From Bacteroidetes bacterium UBA4414 (GTDB lineage: Bacteria; Bacteroidota; Bacteroidia; Chitinophagales; Chitinophagaceae), in the NCBI GenBank assembly GCA_002389765.1, contig DGQM01000027.1, positions 1 through 30,430 on the forward strand: DNA of 30,430 bases, read 5' to 3'. The number at the start of each line of letters is the position of its first letter. Position 1 is the stretch's first letter. The notes beneath the pieces were generated by a model. The model was given only the letters and a program-made list of their open reading frames with translations. It was not told the origin of the DNA and did not search any database. Shown here one piece after another: positions 23,575 through 30,429 of this stretch. The position numbers and the translations under genes were made by a program.

Positions 23575-24395
23575 AAAATATTCTCTATATCAGTTGTGAT
23601 AATGCCTGCTGCTTTTGCTTTGCTGAACATTGTTTGAATAGCGGCGCGGCCCATGTCACCCAAGTCTGTTGTGTATTCGTTTACATACAGGTCTATGTGT
23701 TTGCGCATTACGGCATCTTCCATTTCCTGCGCATTACATTCTACAAAAGAAGATAGCTGTGGGTAGTGCTTCCAAGAGTATGCAAGACTGTCTTTTATCA
23801 CAGCATCTACAGTGGTTGCCAATTCGCTACCCAATTCTCTTTTTATTACAATGCCCCCCAGTGGTATTGCTGCATTCATTTCCTGCTCCCACCAGTCGCC
23901 CAAGTCTATAAGTTTTACCAAGCCTTTCTGTTGGTAGGTGAAGCGGCTTTCATGTATTATCAGACCGGCATCGTAATTGCCATCCAGCACAGCTTGTTCT
24001 ATTTCACTGAACAATACTTCGGCCTTATTTTTAGCATGGGGTAATGCTAGTGATAGCAGTAGGTTGGCCGTAGTATTAATGCCGGGGATGGCTATTTTGA
24101 AATCTGCAGCATTGGTAAGGTCTAATGCCTCTTTTGCAATCAACAATGGGCCTACACCTTTGCCAAGTGCGCTACCGCTGTGTAGCAATGCATATTTATC
24201 TACAGTATGCAGGAATGTATTGTAGCTAAGTTTGGTAACATCTAGCTTGCCAGCCATTGCCCACTGATTGAGTGTTTCTACATCTTCCATTACATAGTCA
24301 AACGTTAACCCTCTGGTATCAATTTTTCCATTTACCATTGCATCAAAAATGAATGTATCATTCGGGCAGGGGCTAAATCCAAGCGTTAATTTCAT
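23568..24395 (-). CDS. mqnD: 1,4-dihydroxy-6-naphthoate synthase
   Basis: A 275-residue periplasmic-binding-protein-fold enzyme of the futalosine menaquinone pathway, converting cyclic dehypoxanthine futalosine to 1,4-dihydroxy-6-naphthoate. The N-terminus TLGFSPCPNDTFIFDAMVNG is diagnostic; VTKLSYNTFLHT, IAIPGINTTANLLLSL, DAGLIIHESRFTY with the active-site His, and IPLGGIVIKREL follow. Length is normal. With mqnB about 3 kb away it shows that this organism uses the futalosine route. TAATTTTG ends four bases before its ATG. It overlaps hpt tail to tail. Confidence 0.95.
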   Translation of the reverse strand: MKLTLGFSPCPNDTFIFDAMVNGKIDTRGLTFDYVMEDVETLNQWAMAGKLDVTKLSYNTFLHTVDKYALLHSGSALGKGVGPLLIAKEALDLTNAADFKIAIPGINTTANLLLSLALPHAKNKAEVLFSEIEQAVLDGNYDAGLIIHESRFTYQQKGLVKLIDLGDWWEQEMNAAIPLGGIVIKRELGSELATTVDAVIKDSLAYSWKHYPQLSSFVECNAQEMEDAVMRKHIDLYVNEYTTDLGDMGRAAIQTMFSKAKAAGIITTDIENIFY

Positions 24396-24399
24396 GACT

Positions 24400-24407
24400 C
24401 AAAATTA
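24400..24407 (-). promoter_or_regulatory. -7 box four bases before the mqnD ATG
   Basis: TAATTTTG on the minus strand, then AGTC, then ATG at 24395-24393. Perfect TAnnTTTG match at the recurrent four-base distance. Confidence 0.6.
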
Positions 24408-24480
24408 CGTAGCAATATCCACATCGTTTTCATGTTGGTATAAGTAGTTTGTAGACACACAAAAAATTTAAAAATCAGGC

Positions 24481-24488
24481 TATATTTG
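24481..24488 (+). promoter_or_regulatory. -7 box of tRNA-Pro
   Basis: TATATTTG ends 17 bases before the mature 5' end of the tRNA. The nearest TTTG (24448-24451) is 29 bases away, longer than usual. Confidence 0.5.
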
Positions 24489-24505
24489 CCTGCCCAAATC
24501 TTGTT

Positions 24506-24579
24506 CGGGAAGTAGCGCAGCCCGGTAGCGCACTTGGATGGGGTTCAAGGGGTCGCAAGTTCGAATCTTGTCTTCCCGA
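24506..24579 (+). tRNA. tRNA-Pro (anticodon GGG)
   Basis: A complete 74-base cloverleaf: acceptor CGGGAAG/CTTCCCG, D-stem GCGC/GCGC, anticodon stem CTTGG/TCAAG around loop ATGGGGT (anticodon GGG), T-arm GCAAG-TTCGAAT-CTTGT, discriminator A. CCA is not encoded. Confidence 0.96.
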
Positions 24580-24586
24580 CAAACGG

Positions 24587-24616
24587 AAAGCTCGGCAGTA
24601 ATGTTGGGCTTTTTTG
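24587..24616 (+). terminator. Terminator after tRNA-Pro
   Basis: AAAGCTC (24587-24593) pairs with GGGCTTT (24606-24612), with one G-T pair, followed by a T-run. Confidence 0.65.
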
Positions 24617-24638
24617 TTTTCAATAGGTATCGTTACTG

Positions 24639-26327
24639 TTAAAAATCTTCAGCTATTTCAAACTCCATTCGCTTTTTAGAGACAGGATGGGTGAATGCTA
24701 TATATGCAGCATGCAGGTGGAGCCTTTTGTCTGAAGTGCCGTAAAGGTCGTCGCCAACTATTGGCGCATTGAGCCCTAGTTGATGGGCAGCATGCACGCG
24801 TAACTGGTGTGTGCGGCCGGTAAGTGGCCAAAAATGAATTCGGGTAATACCGTCTTTCACTTCAATAACTTTCCATTGGGTTATGCTTTTCTTGCCGGTT
24901 TCAAAACAAACAAGTTGCATGGGCCTGTTGTATAAGTCGGGTATTAAGGGTAGCCTTATTTCCCCTTCACTATCACTAATAGCTTTTGAGAGCAGCGCTG
25001 TATATCTTTTGGTTACTGCACGATTTAGAAATTGCCTTTGAATCTGTTTGTGTGCTTGTGGCGTTTTGGCAACTAATAATAGACCTGAAGTGCCCATGTC
25101 GAGCCTGTGAATTATCAGCGGCTCGGCTATAATCATTGCATCTTTTAGTCTGCTATATACAGAGTCGTCTATATCTATGCCTGGAACAGAACGCAAACCT
25201 GCAGGTTTATTTACTACTACCAGCGATTCGTCTTCATAGATGATATCCAGACTGATATTGTCTTTGGCAGGTAGTAAAAACGGATTTTCGTCTACAGTTA
25301 TGCCTTCCAGCATGTGTGCAAGTATTGGTTTGCATTTGCCTGTGCATGCAGGGTAGAATTGTTTATGTTGCCTGATTTCGGATTTTGGAGAGCTGCCCCA
25401 CCAGAACTCTGCCATGGCAAGAGGTTTGTAGCCATGGGCAAATGCATATTGTAAAAGCTTGGGAGTAGCACATTCGCCCGCGCCTGCCGGTGGTTTGCCA
25501 AAAGCTGTAGACTTAAAAATATCTTGCAAGCTTTTTTGTCTGCCTTCAATATTCAGAAATGTGTATTGCACAAATAGTTGGTTTTGTAAGATGGCCGATC
25601 GCTCTTTGCGCTCATCTTTTAAGGCTTCAATACGTAGTTCGTAAGGTGAAAGTTGTGTCTTGGTATCTTCTAGTATTTCTTCCCACTTTTCTGTAAGTAC
25701 TCTTAGTAAATATTTGTCGTATAGGCTTTGCTTAATCAGGTCTGCTTCAAATAGTTTGTACTCGTTTGCATCCAGCTTGCTTTTCTTTTCTGCTCTCAGG
25801 AGCGCGCGGCTATCTTTATTTTGTTTTAATTGTTTTTTGAATGCAGAAATTTCTTCCGCAGATTGTAAACTAAGCTGTTCAATATTTTCTTTTAGTCTAA
25901 TGTAGTTTTCATCACACAAGATGGATTCTATTTGCGTATTAACAGCGCTGATTACTTCCTGCTCTTTCAGAAAAAAACTATTCTCTGTCAGCATATCGAA
26001 AACAGGAGGGACAAATCTCGGATGATCGTTGGTGCCGGCAAGCTTGCCCGAAAAAGCAGATAAATAACCAATTTTACCTTCATTATCTGCAGCTACTAAT
26101 ACACCGAACATTTTCCCGATAACCATATCGTCTCTGTCAGCAGAAAGGCCAAAATTATGGTCAAGGTCTGTATGTGTTTCAAGATAATGCTGCAACTCTG
26201 CTGCTGCTATTTTGGTAAGTGGGTGAGGCTCGTAGTAAAATGGAAAAGTAAACCTTTCCGGCAGGGCTATATTATTGACAGTGCTATCAGCGAAATAAGA
26301 TAGTTTATGTTGATTGTCGATGCCCAA
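24639..26327 (-). CDS. RluA-family pseudouridine synthase with a large N-terminal extension
   Basis: A 562-residue protein. The C-terminal domain (about 355-560) is an RluA-type synthase: YEDESLVVVNKPAGLRSVPG, the catalytic motif HRLDMGTSGLLLVAKT with Asp410, RAVTKRYTALL and PLTGRTHQLRVHAAH. The first 350 residues are an extension: a globular part (about 20-135), a charged, probably coiled-coil segment (about 140-250), then a motif with GAGECATPKLLQYAF (282-296), AMAEFWWG (304-311) and YPACTGKC (325-332), whose cysteines 287, 328 and 332 could bind a metal. No ATG fits: an in-frame stop lies two codons before the TTG at 26325-26327, taken as the start. The rRNA or tRNA target is unknown. Confidence 0.88.
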   Translation of the reverse strand: MGIDNQHKLSYFADSTVNNIALPERFTFPFYYEPHPLTKIAAAELQHYLETHTDLDHNFGLSADRDDMVIGKMFGVLVAADNEGKIGYLSAFSGKLAGTNDHPRFVPPVFDMLTENSFFLKEQEVISAVNTQIESILCDENYIRLKENIEQLSLQSAEEISAFKKQLKQNKDSRALLRAEKKSKLDANEYKLFEADLIKQSLYDKYLLRVLTEKWEEILEDTKTQLSPYELRIEALKDERKERSAILQNQLFVQYTFLNIEGRQKSLQDIFKSTAFGKPPAGAGECATPKLLQYAFAHGYKPLAMAEFWWGSSPKSEIRQHKQFYPACTGKCKPILAHMLEGITVDENPFLLPAKDNISLDIIYEDESLVVVNKPAGLRSVPGIDIDDSVYSRLKDAMIIAEPLIIHRLDMGTSGLLLVAKTPQAHKQIQRQFLNRAVTKRYTALLSKAISDSEGEIRLPLIPDLYNRPMQLVCFETGKKSITQWKVIEVKDGITRIHFWPLTGRTHQLRVHAAHQLGLNAPIVGDDLYGTSDKRLHLHAAYIAFTHPVSKKRMEFEIAEDF

Positions 26328-26398
26328 AACTTACCGGATAAAATTTAAGTTGCGAATTTACTGTATCTGTTTTAGAAGAGGGTAGTCTAAAATTACCT

Positions 26399-26430
26399 CA
26401 AAAAAAAGCTACCCAATTGAGTAGCCTTTT
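26399..26430 (-). terminator. Terminator downstream of folE
   Basis: On the minus strand a 7-base-pair stem (26425-26419 with 26414-26408, one G-T pair) with loop AATT is followed by a run of T. It closes the PTPS-folE unit before the RluA-family gene. Confidence 0.8.
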
Positions 26431-26453
26431 GTTTGAAAAAATATTTAGCATAA

Positions 26454-27059
26454 TTAGTGCAAATCTGCTGCTATCAGTCTTAAAAACTCAGAACGTGTTT
26501 CGTTTTTTTCAAACTGTCCGCTGAATGCTGATGTAGTAGTAGTGCTGTTTTGTTTTTGCACACCGCGCATCATCATACACAGGTGTTTTGCTTCAATTAC
26601 TACAGCCACTCCAAGAGGATTCAGCGTTTCTTGCAATGCATCAAGTATTTGATGTGTCAGGCGTTCCTGTACTTGCATACGACGAGAGAAACAATCTACT
26701 ACACGTGCCAGCTTACTTAGTCCTGTTATATAGCCATTAGGTATGTAGGCTATATGTGCTTTGCCAAAGAAAGGCAGCATATGGTGTTCGCACATAGAGT
26801 ATAGTTCTATGTCTTTAACGATCACCATCTCGCTGTAAGATTCCTGAAATTTTGCAGAGTTCAGTATGGCTTTGGCATCCATTTCATAACCCTGTGTAAG
26901 GTATTGCATGGCTTTAGCTACGCGTTCGGGTGTTTTCAGCAAGCCTTCGCGGTCAGCATCCTCACCCAACAGCTCTATAGAAGAACGGTAATTCTCTATC
27001 AGCTTCGCGGTTATGTCTTCGTCGTAATGTTCTGTTTTTTTGTAAGACACGGTAGTCAA
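26454..27059 (-). CDS. folE: GTP cyclohydrolase I
   Basis: A 201-residue type IA enzyme that opens GTP to 7,8-dihydroneopterin triphosphate, the shared precursor of folate, tetrahydropterins and deazapurines. Zinc ligands Cys90 and His93 lie in SMCEHHMLPFFGKAHIAY and Cys161 in AKHLCMMMRG; LSKLARVVDCFSRRMQVQER and EGLLKTPERVAKA are further hallmarks. There is no ATG near the N-terminus: the frame is closed by a stop seven codons before the TTG at 27057-27059, so translation starts at that TTG or at GTG 27048-27050. It follows the PTPS/QueD gene by 15 bases in one operon and is closed by the terminator at 26399-26430. Confidence 0.95.
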   Translation of the reverse strand: MTTVSYKKTEHYDEDITAKLIENYRSSIELLGEDADREGLLKTPERVAKAMQYLTQGYEMDAKAILNSAKFQESYSEMVIVKDIELYSMCEHHMLPFFGKAHIAYIPNGYITGLSKLARVVDCFSRRMQVQERLTHQILDALQETLNPLGVAVVIEAKHLCMMMRGVQKQNSTTTTSAFSGQFEKNETRSEFLRLIAADLH

Positions 27060-27074
27060 TTCAGAGGTTAATAA

Positions 27075-27485
27075 TTAACCGAAGTACTCTACATAGATAC
27101 GTTGTGTTTCTACCAACTTAACGGCATGCATAGCAGCGCCATTTTTTTCAATGTGTGGTTTTAACTCATCCCATATAGCCATGGCAAAATTTTCAGCACT
27201 GGTAAACTTGCCCTGCATAAAGTCAACGTCTAAGTTCAGATTCTTATGGTCAACTCTTTCAACAATTACATCCTTAATAAGTTCGCCAAGTGTTTTGGCA
27301 TTGAATACAAAACCTGTATCAGGGTTTGGATTGCCTTTTATGGTAACATGCAGTTCGTAATTGTGGCCATGCCAGTTAGCGTTTGCACATTTGCCAAATA
27401 CTTCGATATTCTTTTCGGCACTCCAACTTTCGTTGAAAAGCCTGTGGGCGGCATTAAAATGCTCCACACGTGTCAGGTAAACCAT
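27075..27485 (-). CDS. 6-pyruvoyl-tetrahydropterin synthase / QueD family protein
   Basis: A 136-residue COG0720 enzyme acting on the FolE product. Zinc ligands are His14 (FNAAHRL), His39 and His41 (WHGHNYEL); the catalytic cysteine is Cys33, and VDHKNLNLD (79-87) and Glu126 complete the site. The spacing is C-x5-HGH. From memory, QueD (6-carboxytetrahydropterin synthase, queuosine pathway) has C-x3-HGH, whereas C-x5-HGH marks tetrahydrobiopterin-type PTPS, so annotation as queD would be unsafe. It is the first gene of an operon with folE. The promoter TTTG-N20-TAATTTTG gives a 20-base leader before the ATG at 27483-27485. Confidence 0.9.
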   Translation of the reverse strand: MVYLTRVEHFNAAHRLFNESWSAEKNIEVFGKCANANWHGHNYELHVTIKGNPNPDTGFVFNAKTLGELIKDVIVERVDHKNLNLDVDFMQGKFTSAENFAMAIWDELKPHIEKNGAAMHAVKLVETQRIYVEYFG

Positions 27486-27505
27486 TTCAAATAATTAATA
27501 TGTTG

Positions 27506-27537
27506 CAAAATTAGCTTTAGATAACGGTTTGGACAAA
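27506..27537 (-). promoter_or_regulatory. Promoter of the PTPS-folE operon
   Basis: On the minus strand TTTG (27537-27534), a 20-base spacer and TAATTTTG (27513-27506). The divergent mqnB gene starts at 27555, so its control region overlaps this promoter almost completely. Confidence 0.7.
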
Positions 27538-27554
27538 AAGTAGTTATTTGCAGT

Positions 27555-28247
27555 ATGAAGATACTGCTGATAGCAGCCACAGAGGCTGAAATAGCCCCAT
27601 TGACAGAATATATTGAACCTTTTAAAACGTCTCCTGATGGTCATAATTATACGTTTGGTGATGCAAATATCAGGTTGCTGATTACCGGTGTAGGTATGGT
27701 AGCCACGGCATATAATCTAACTAAAGAGCTGGCAAAAGACCAGTATGATATGGTATTGCAGGCAGGTGTTGGCGGGGCTTTCAGCAGTTCTATTGCCTTG
27801 GGCGATGTCGTACTTGTCGGGAGGGAGCGCTTTGCCGACTTGGGGGTGGAGGATAATGGCAATTATATAGACATATTTGATTTAGGACTGCTGCAGACAA
27901 ACGAAAAGCCATTTACAGACGGGTGGCTGGAAGCGCCTGCTACTGGGTGGTTTGCCGGACTTGGACTGAAAACGGTAAACGGAGTGACGGTTAATACAGT
28001 ATCCGGAACCTTAGCTACAATTGGACGGATTATTGATAGTTATAATCCGGATGTAGAAAGTATGGAAGGAGCTGCCATGCATTATGTGTGCCTGCAGGAG
28101 GGGATGCAGTTTGCACAAATACGTGCAATTTCTAACTATGCAGAGCCCAGGGATAAATCGAAATGGCAGATGGGCAAGGCGATTAAGAACCTGAATGATG
28201 TGCTGAAAGCCTTAATAGATACCCTGAAACCGGTTCAAAGTAGCTAA
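27555..28247 (+). CDS. mqnB: Futalosine hydrolase
   Basis: A 230-residue nucleosidase of the MTA/SAH nucleosidase superfamily that releases hypoxanthine from futalosine in menaquinone synthesis. The N-terminus MKILLIAATEAEIAPL, then ITGVGMVATAYNLTKEL, VLQAGVGGAFSSSIALGDVVLV, VESMEGAAMHYVC and AISNYAEPRDKSKW are typical of MqnB rather than MTAN. Length is normal. It is divergent from the PTPS-folE operon over a 69-base gap. TTTG ends four bases before the ATG (TTTGCAGTATG), although the TA of the box is not in register. The hypoxanthine released can be salvaged by the Hpt encoded at 23032. Confidence 0.94.
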   Translation: MKILLIAATEAEIAPLTEYIEPFKTSPDGHNYTFGDANIRLLITGVGMVATAYNLTKELAKDQYDMVLQAGVGGAFSSSIALGDVVLVGRERFADLGVEDNGNYIDIFDLGLLQTNEKPFTDGWLEAPATGWFAGLGLKTVNGVTVNTVSGTLATIGRIIDSYNPDVESMEGAAMHYVCLQEGMQFAQIRAISNYAEPRDKSKWQMGKAIKNLNDVLKALIDTLKPVQSS

Positions 28248-28292
28248 AATGTTGAAAACTATATTGGTTATTAACAGTTTGAAGAAGGGGGA

Positions 28293-28323
28293 TTTGGATA
28301 GTACGTTATCTTGTATATATTTG
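28293..28323 (+). promoter_or_regulatory. Promoter of the DUF3276 gene
   Basis: TTTG (28293-28296), 19-base spacer, TATATTTG (28316-28323): the best full-consensus plus-strand promoter in the window. The GTG start is 37 bases downstream, so this message has a true leader. Confidence 0.75.
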
Positions 28324-28360
28324 TCTCCGTACAATAACTAATAAACTAAAAACAAGAACA

Positions 28361-28753
28361 GTGGCGTACGACAACAAAAACTTCGGTGGAGAAAACCGTA
28401 ATAGTGAGAGCTTATTCAGTAAGCGTATAAAAGCAGGTAAACGCAGAACATATTTCTTTGATGTTCGCTCTACCCGTGGCAATGATTATTTTATCACAAT
28501 CACTGAAAGCAAAAAGCGCTTTGACGACAACGGTTATGACAGGCACAAAATGTTCTTGTATAAGGAAGATTTCAACAAATTCCTGAATGCACTTACAGAA
28601 ACTGTAAACTACGTTAAAACAGACCTGATGCCTGATTTTGACTTCGATGCTTACAACCACGATCAGGAAAATGAAGAAGGCGCACCAATGGCAACTACAG
28701 ACATGGGCGAAAGTGTAGATAACAGCGCCAGTGTTGATGAGTGGAAAATGTAA
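28361..28753 (+). CDS. DUF3276 / PUR-domain protein
   Basis: A 130-residue protein of the bacterial PUR-alpha-like family (DUF3276). The single PUR repeat (about 18-92) has LFSKRIKAGKRRTYFFDVRS, NDYFITITESKKRF and HKMFLYKEDFNKFLNALTET. The rest (about 93-130) is acidic (FDFDAYNHDQENEEG). PUR proteins bind single-stranded DNA or RNA as dimers; a nucleic-acid role in Bacteroidota is inferred. The start is GTG at 28361 (MAYDNKNFGGEN); no ATG is available near the conserved N-terminus. A strong promoter and terminator make it an independent unit, and the leader is A-rich. Confidence 0.92.
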   Translation: MAYDNKNFGGENRNSESLFSKRIKAGKRRTYFFDVRSTRGNDYFITITESKKRFDDNGYDRHKMFLYKEDFNKFLNALTETVNYVKTDLMPDFDFDAYNHDQENEEGAPMATTDMGESVDNSASVDEWKM

Positions 28754-28774
28754 TAAATTGAAACTTATAATATG

Positions 28775-28800
28775 AAGCCGGGTATTTGCCCGGCTTTTTT
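28775..28800 (+). terminator. Terminator after the DUF3276 gene
   Basis: AAGCCGGG (28775-28782) pairs with CCCGGCTT (28789-28796), 6-base loop, then a T-run. Confidence 0.9.
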
Positions 28801-28900
28801 AGTCTTTTATCGTTGATGTTTACCTATTAGGAAATAATTGTTTTGATTGGCAGTAAAAAATGGGGCTAAAAACTATAGGTAAACCGGAAATTTGATTAAT

Positions 28901-28916
28901 TTAACGCTTGCGTTAA
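28901..28916. promoter_or_regulatory. Palindromic candidate operator upstream of the barrel gene
   Basis: TTAACGC-TT-GCGTTAA is a perfect 7-base inverted repeat with a 2-base spacer. It overlaps the expected -33 zone of a TATATTTA box about 20 bases downstream, ahead of the ATG at 28970. Operator function is inference; no regulator is identified. Confidence 0.45.
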
Positions 28917-28969
28917 GTTATAAACTATAAAATAATATATTTAGGATAGTATTCTGAAAAATCTGCCGT

Positions 28970-29731
28970 ATGAAAAAATTGCTATTATTCACGCTATTGA
29001 TAGGTATTAAAGCACAGGCACAGGAGTTGGAAGGTGGCGTTGGTGGTGGTTTCAGTATCAATGGACAACCGACAGATAATATGGTCTACAAAGGAGACCA
29101 ATCTGTTATGAACTACTCTACCAATCTGAGGCTTTTATATACTACCAAAAATCTATGGCAGATTGGGTTGGAAGGTCATATGCATGAACTTTCTTCAAAA
29201 TCGTCTAAAAAATATGGTGGCTATATTAACAATGCTCTGTTAGTAGATTCTATTGGTGGCGATGATAAAAAACTAGTATATGCAAAGCATGCAGTTAATA
29301 TCATGGCTGTTATAAATAAGCGTTTCGACTTCAAAGGTGGTGCAAGCTACGCATATATTGGTGGTGCTATTGGTGTAGGTTTTGCGCGCAACAATGCCCA
29401 TAAATATGATGCAAATGAGTCTTACAATGGCCCTGATGGTGGACGAGGAATAGCTTATGGTGCTCAGTTGGGCTATGCTGCCAATGTTTCTGCAAACATC
29501 GGTATCTATCTCGAAGCTGCATTCCGCTACTACAATTTCGATTACAAAGATGCCGGGGCTCCGCAAATATGGACAAATCCGCAACCTCTGAAGTATAGCA
29601 TCATGGCATTCCCTGTAACATTTGGTTTGCGCTATACATTCATAAAAATTCCTGGTAGTGCATATGGTACTTACAATAAATACAACCGCCGCTACTACGA
29701 AAACAAACGATATAATAGAGGTAAGTACTAA
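28970..29731 (+). CDS. Outer-membrane beta-barrel protein with a Tyr/Arg/Asn-rich tail
   Basis: A 253-residue exported protein. The signal peptide is MKKLLLFTLLIGIKAQA, with cleavage before QEL. The body shows amphipathic strands with Gly and aromatics (LEGGVGGGFSINGQ, NLWQIGLEGHMHEL, FDFKGGASYAYIGGAIGVGF, GAQLGYAANVSANIGIYLEA, FPVTFGLRYTFIKI), consistent with an 8- to 10-strand barrel. The barrel seems to end at LRYTFIKI; about 30 further residues follow, ending in a basic, tyrosine-rich tail (YNKYNRRYYENKRYNRGKY). No family was recognised. It lies between a DUF3276 gene and a convergent polysaccharide export gene, with a palindromic site upstream and a terminator downstream. Confidence 0.78.
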   Translation: MKKLLLFTLLIGIKAQAQELEGGVGGGFSINGQPTDNMVYKGDQSVMNYSTNLRLLYTTKNLWQIGLEGHMHELSSKSSKKYGGYINNALLVDSIGGDDKKLVYAKHAVNIMAVINKRFDFKGGASYAYIGGAIGVGFARNNAHKYDANESYNGPDGGRGIAYGAQLGYAANVSANIGIYLEAAFRYYNFDYKDAGAPQIWTNPQPLKYSIMAFPVTFGLRYTFIKIPGSAYGTYNKYNRRYYENKRYNRGKY

Positions 29732-29756
29732 ACAGAACCTTTTTAAATAGTTACAT

Positions 29757-29792
29757 AAATAGCTTGGTATTATATGCCAAGCTATTTTGTTT
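29757..29792 (+). terminator. Terminator after the barrel gene
   Basis: A 13-base-pair stem with one G-T-type pair (29757-29769 with 29775-29787), 5-base loop, then T-rich sequence. Confidence 0.8.
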
Positions 29793-29865
29793 TTATAGTC
29801 TGCATCGATGCATTATTGATATATTTCAGAAAGTTTAAGTGGGTATTAAATTAGACTGAAAATAT

Positions 29866-29905
29866 ATGAAAAGAGGCGAGCGTAATTACGCTCGCCTCTT
29901 TTCAT
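29866..29905. terminator. 40-base perfect palindrome, terminator of the export gene
   Basis: The 40 bases are a perfect inverted repeat centred between 29885 and 29886. In RNA this is a stem of about 18 pairs with a 4-base AATT loop and a T-run within the arm on each strand. It lies just after the stop of the leftward export gene. Confidence 0.8.
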
Positions 29906-29919
29906 GAAATAATGTGATA

Positions 29920-30429
29920 TTATTTATTGTTGTTAAACAAAGTATACAATACGACAAAGAGAGAAAGAACAGATGTTGTTAATGTTATGTATCTATCTTT
30001 TGATGTATCGGTAGTACCTGTTCTGGCTTTAGCTTTACCTTGTTCTACGTATAAAACATCTCCGCTCCGCATGTAATAATATGGAGATTTGAATAACTCT
30101 GTAGAATTCAGATTAAAGCGAATAAACCTTTTTTGTCCATTTTCTTCACGTATCAGTAATACATTGTCGCGTTTACCCGTTACACTTAAATCTCCGGCAA
30201 TAGCAATGGCATCTAAAATACTTGTTTTTTCATCGTTAACAATATACTTGCCAGGACGAGTTACATCGCCTAAAACATTTATATAAAAATTTAAGAATCT
30301 TACATTTACGATAGGGTTTACATAGTATGTACTAGCCTTTTTACGTATGGTTTCCTTTGCTTCTGTAGTTGTTTGGCCCAAAACACTAACTATGCCTACC
30401 AGTGGCACTTCAATCATTCCATTTTTATC
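29920..30429 (-). CDS. Wza-like polysaccharide export protein (partial, N-terminus beyond right edge)
   Basis: At least 169 C-terminal residues of a polysaccharide biosynthesis/export protein. The frame stays open to the edge (DKNG ahead of the first visible Met), so the signal peptide and start are outside. Visible parts are the end of the Poly_export domain (DKNGMIEVPLVGIVSVLGQT then TTEAKETI), an SLBB domain (NFYINVLGDVTRPGKYIVND, ILDAIAIAGDLSVTGKRDNV, YYYMRSGDVLYVE) and a final hydrophobic helix (ITLTTSVLSLFVVLYTLF). In Wza the C-terminal helices form the outer-membrane alpha-barrel. It probably begins another leftward surface-polysaccharide locus continuing to the right, whose 3' end this is. 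Confidence 0.93.
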   Translation of the reverse strand, partial: DKNGMIEVPLVGIVSVLGQTTTEAKETIRKKASTYYVNPIVNVRFLNFYINVLGDVTRPGKYIVNDEKTSILDAIAIAGDLSVTGKRDNVLLIREENGQKRFIRFNLNSTELFKSPYYYMRSGDVLYVEQGKAKARTGTTDTSKDRYITLTTSVLSLFVVLYTLFNNNK

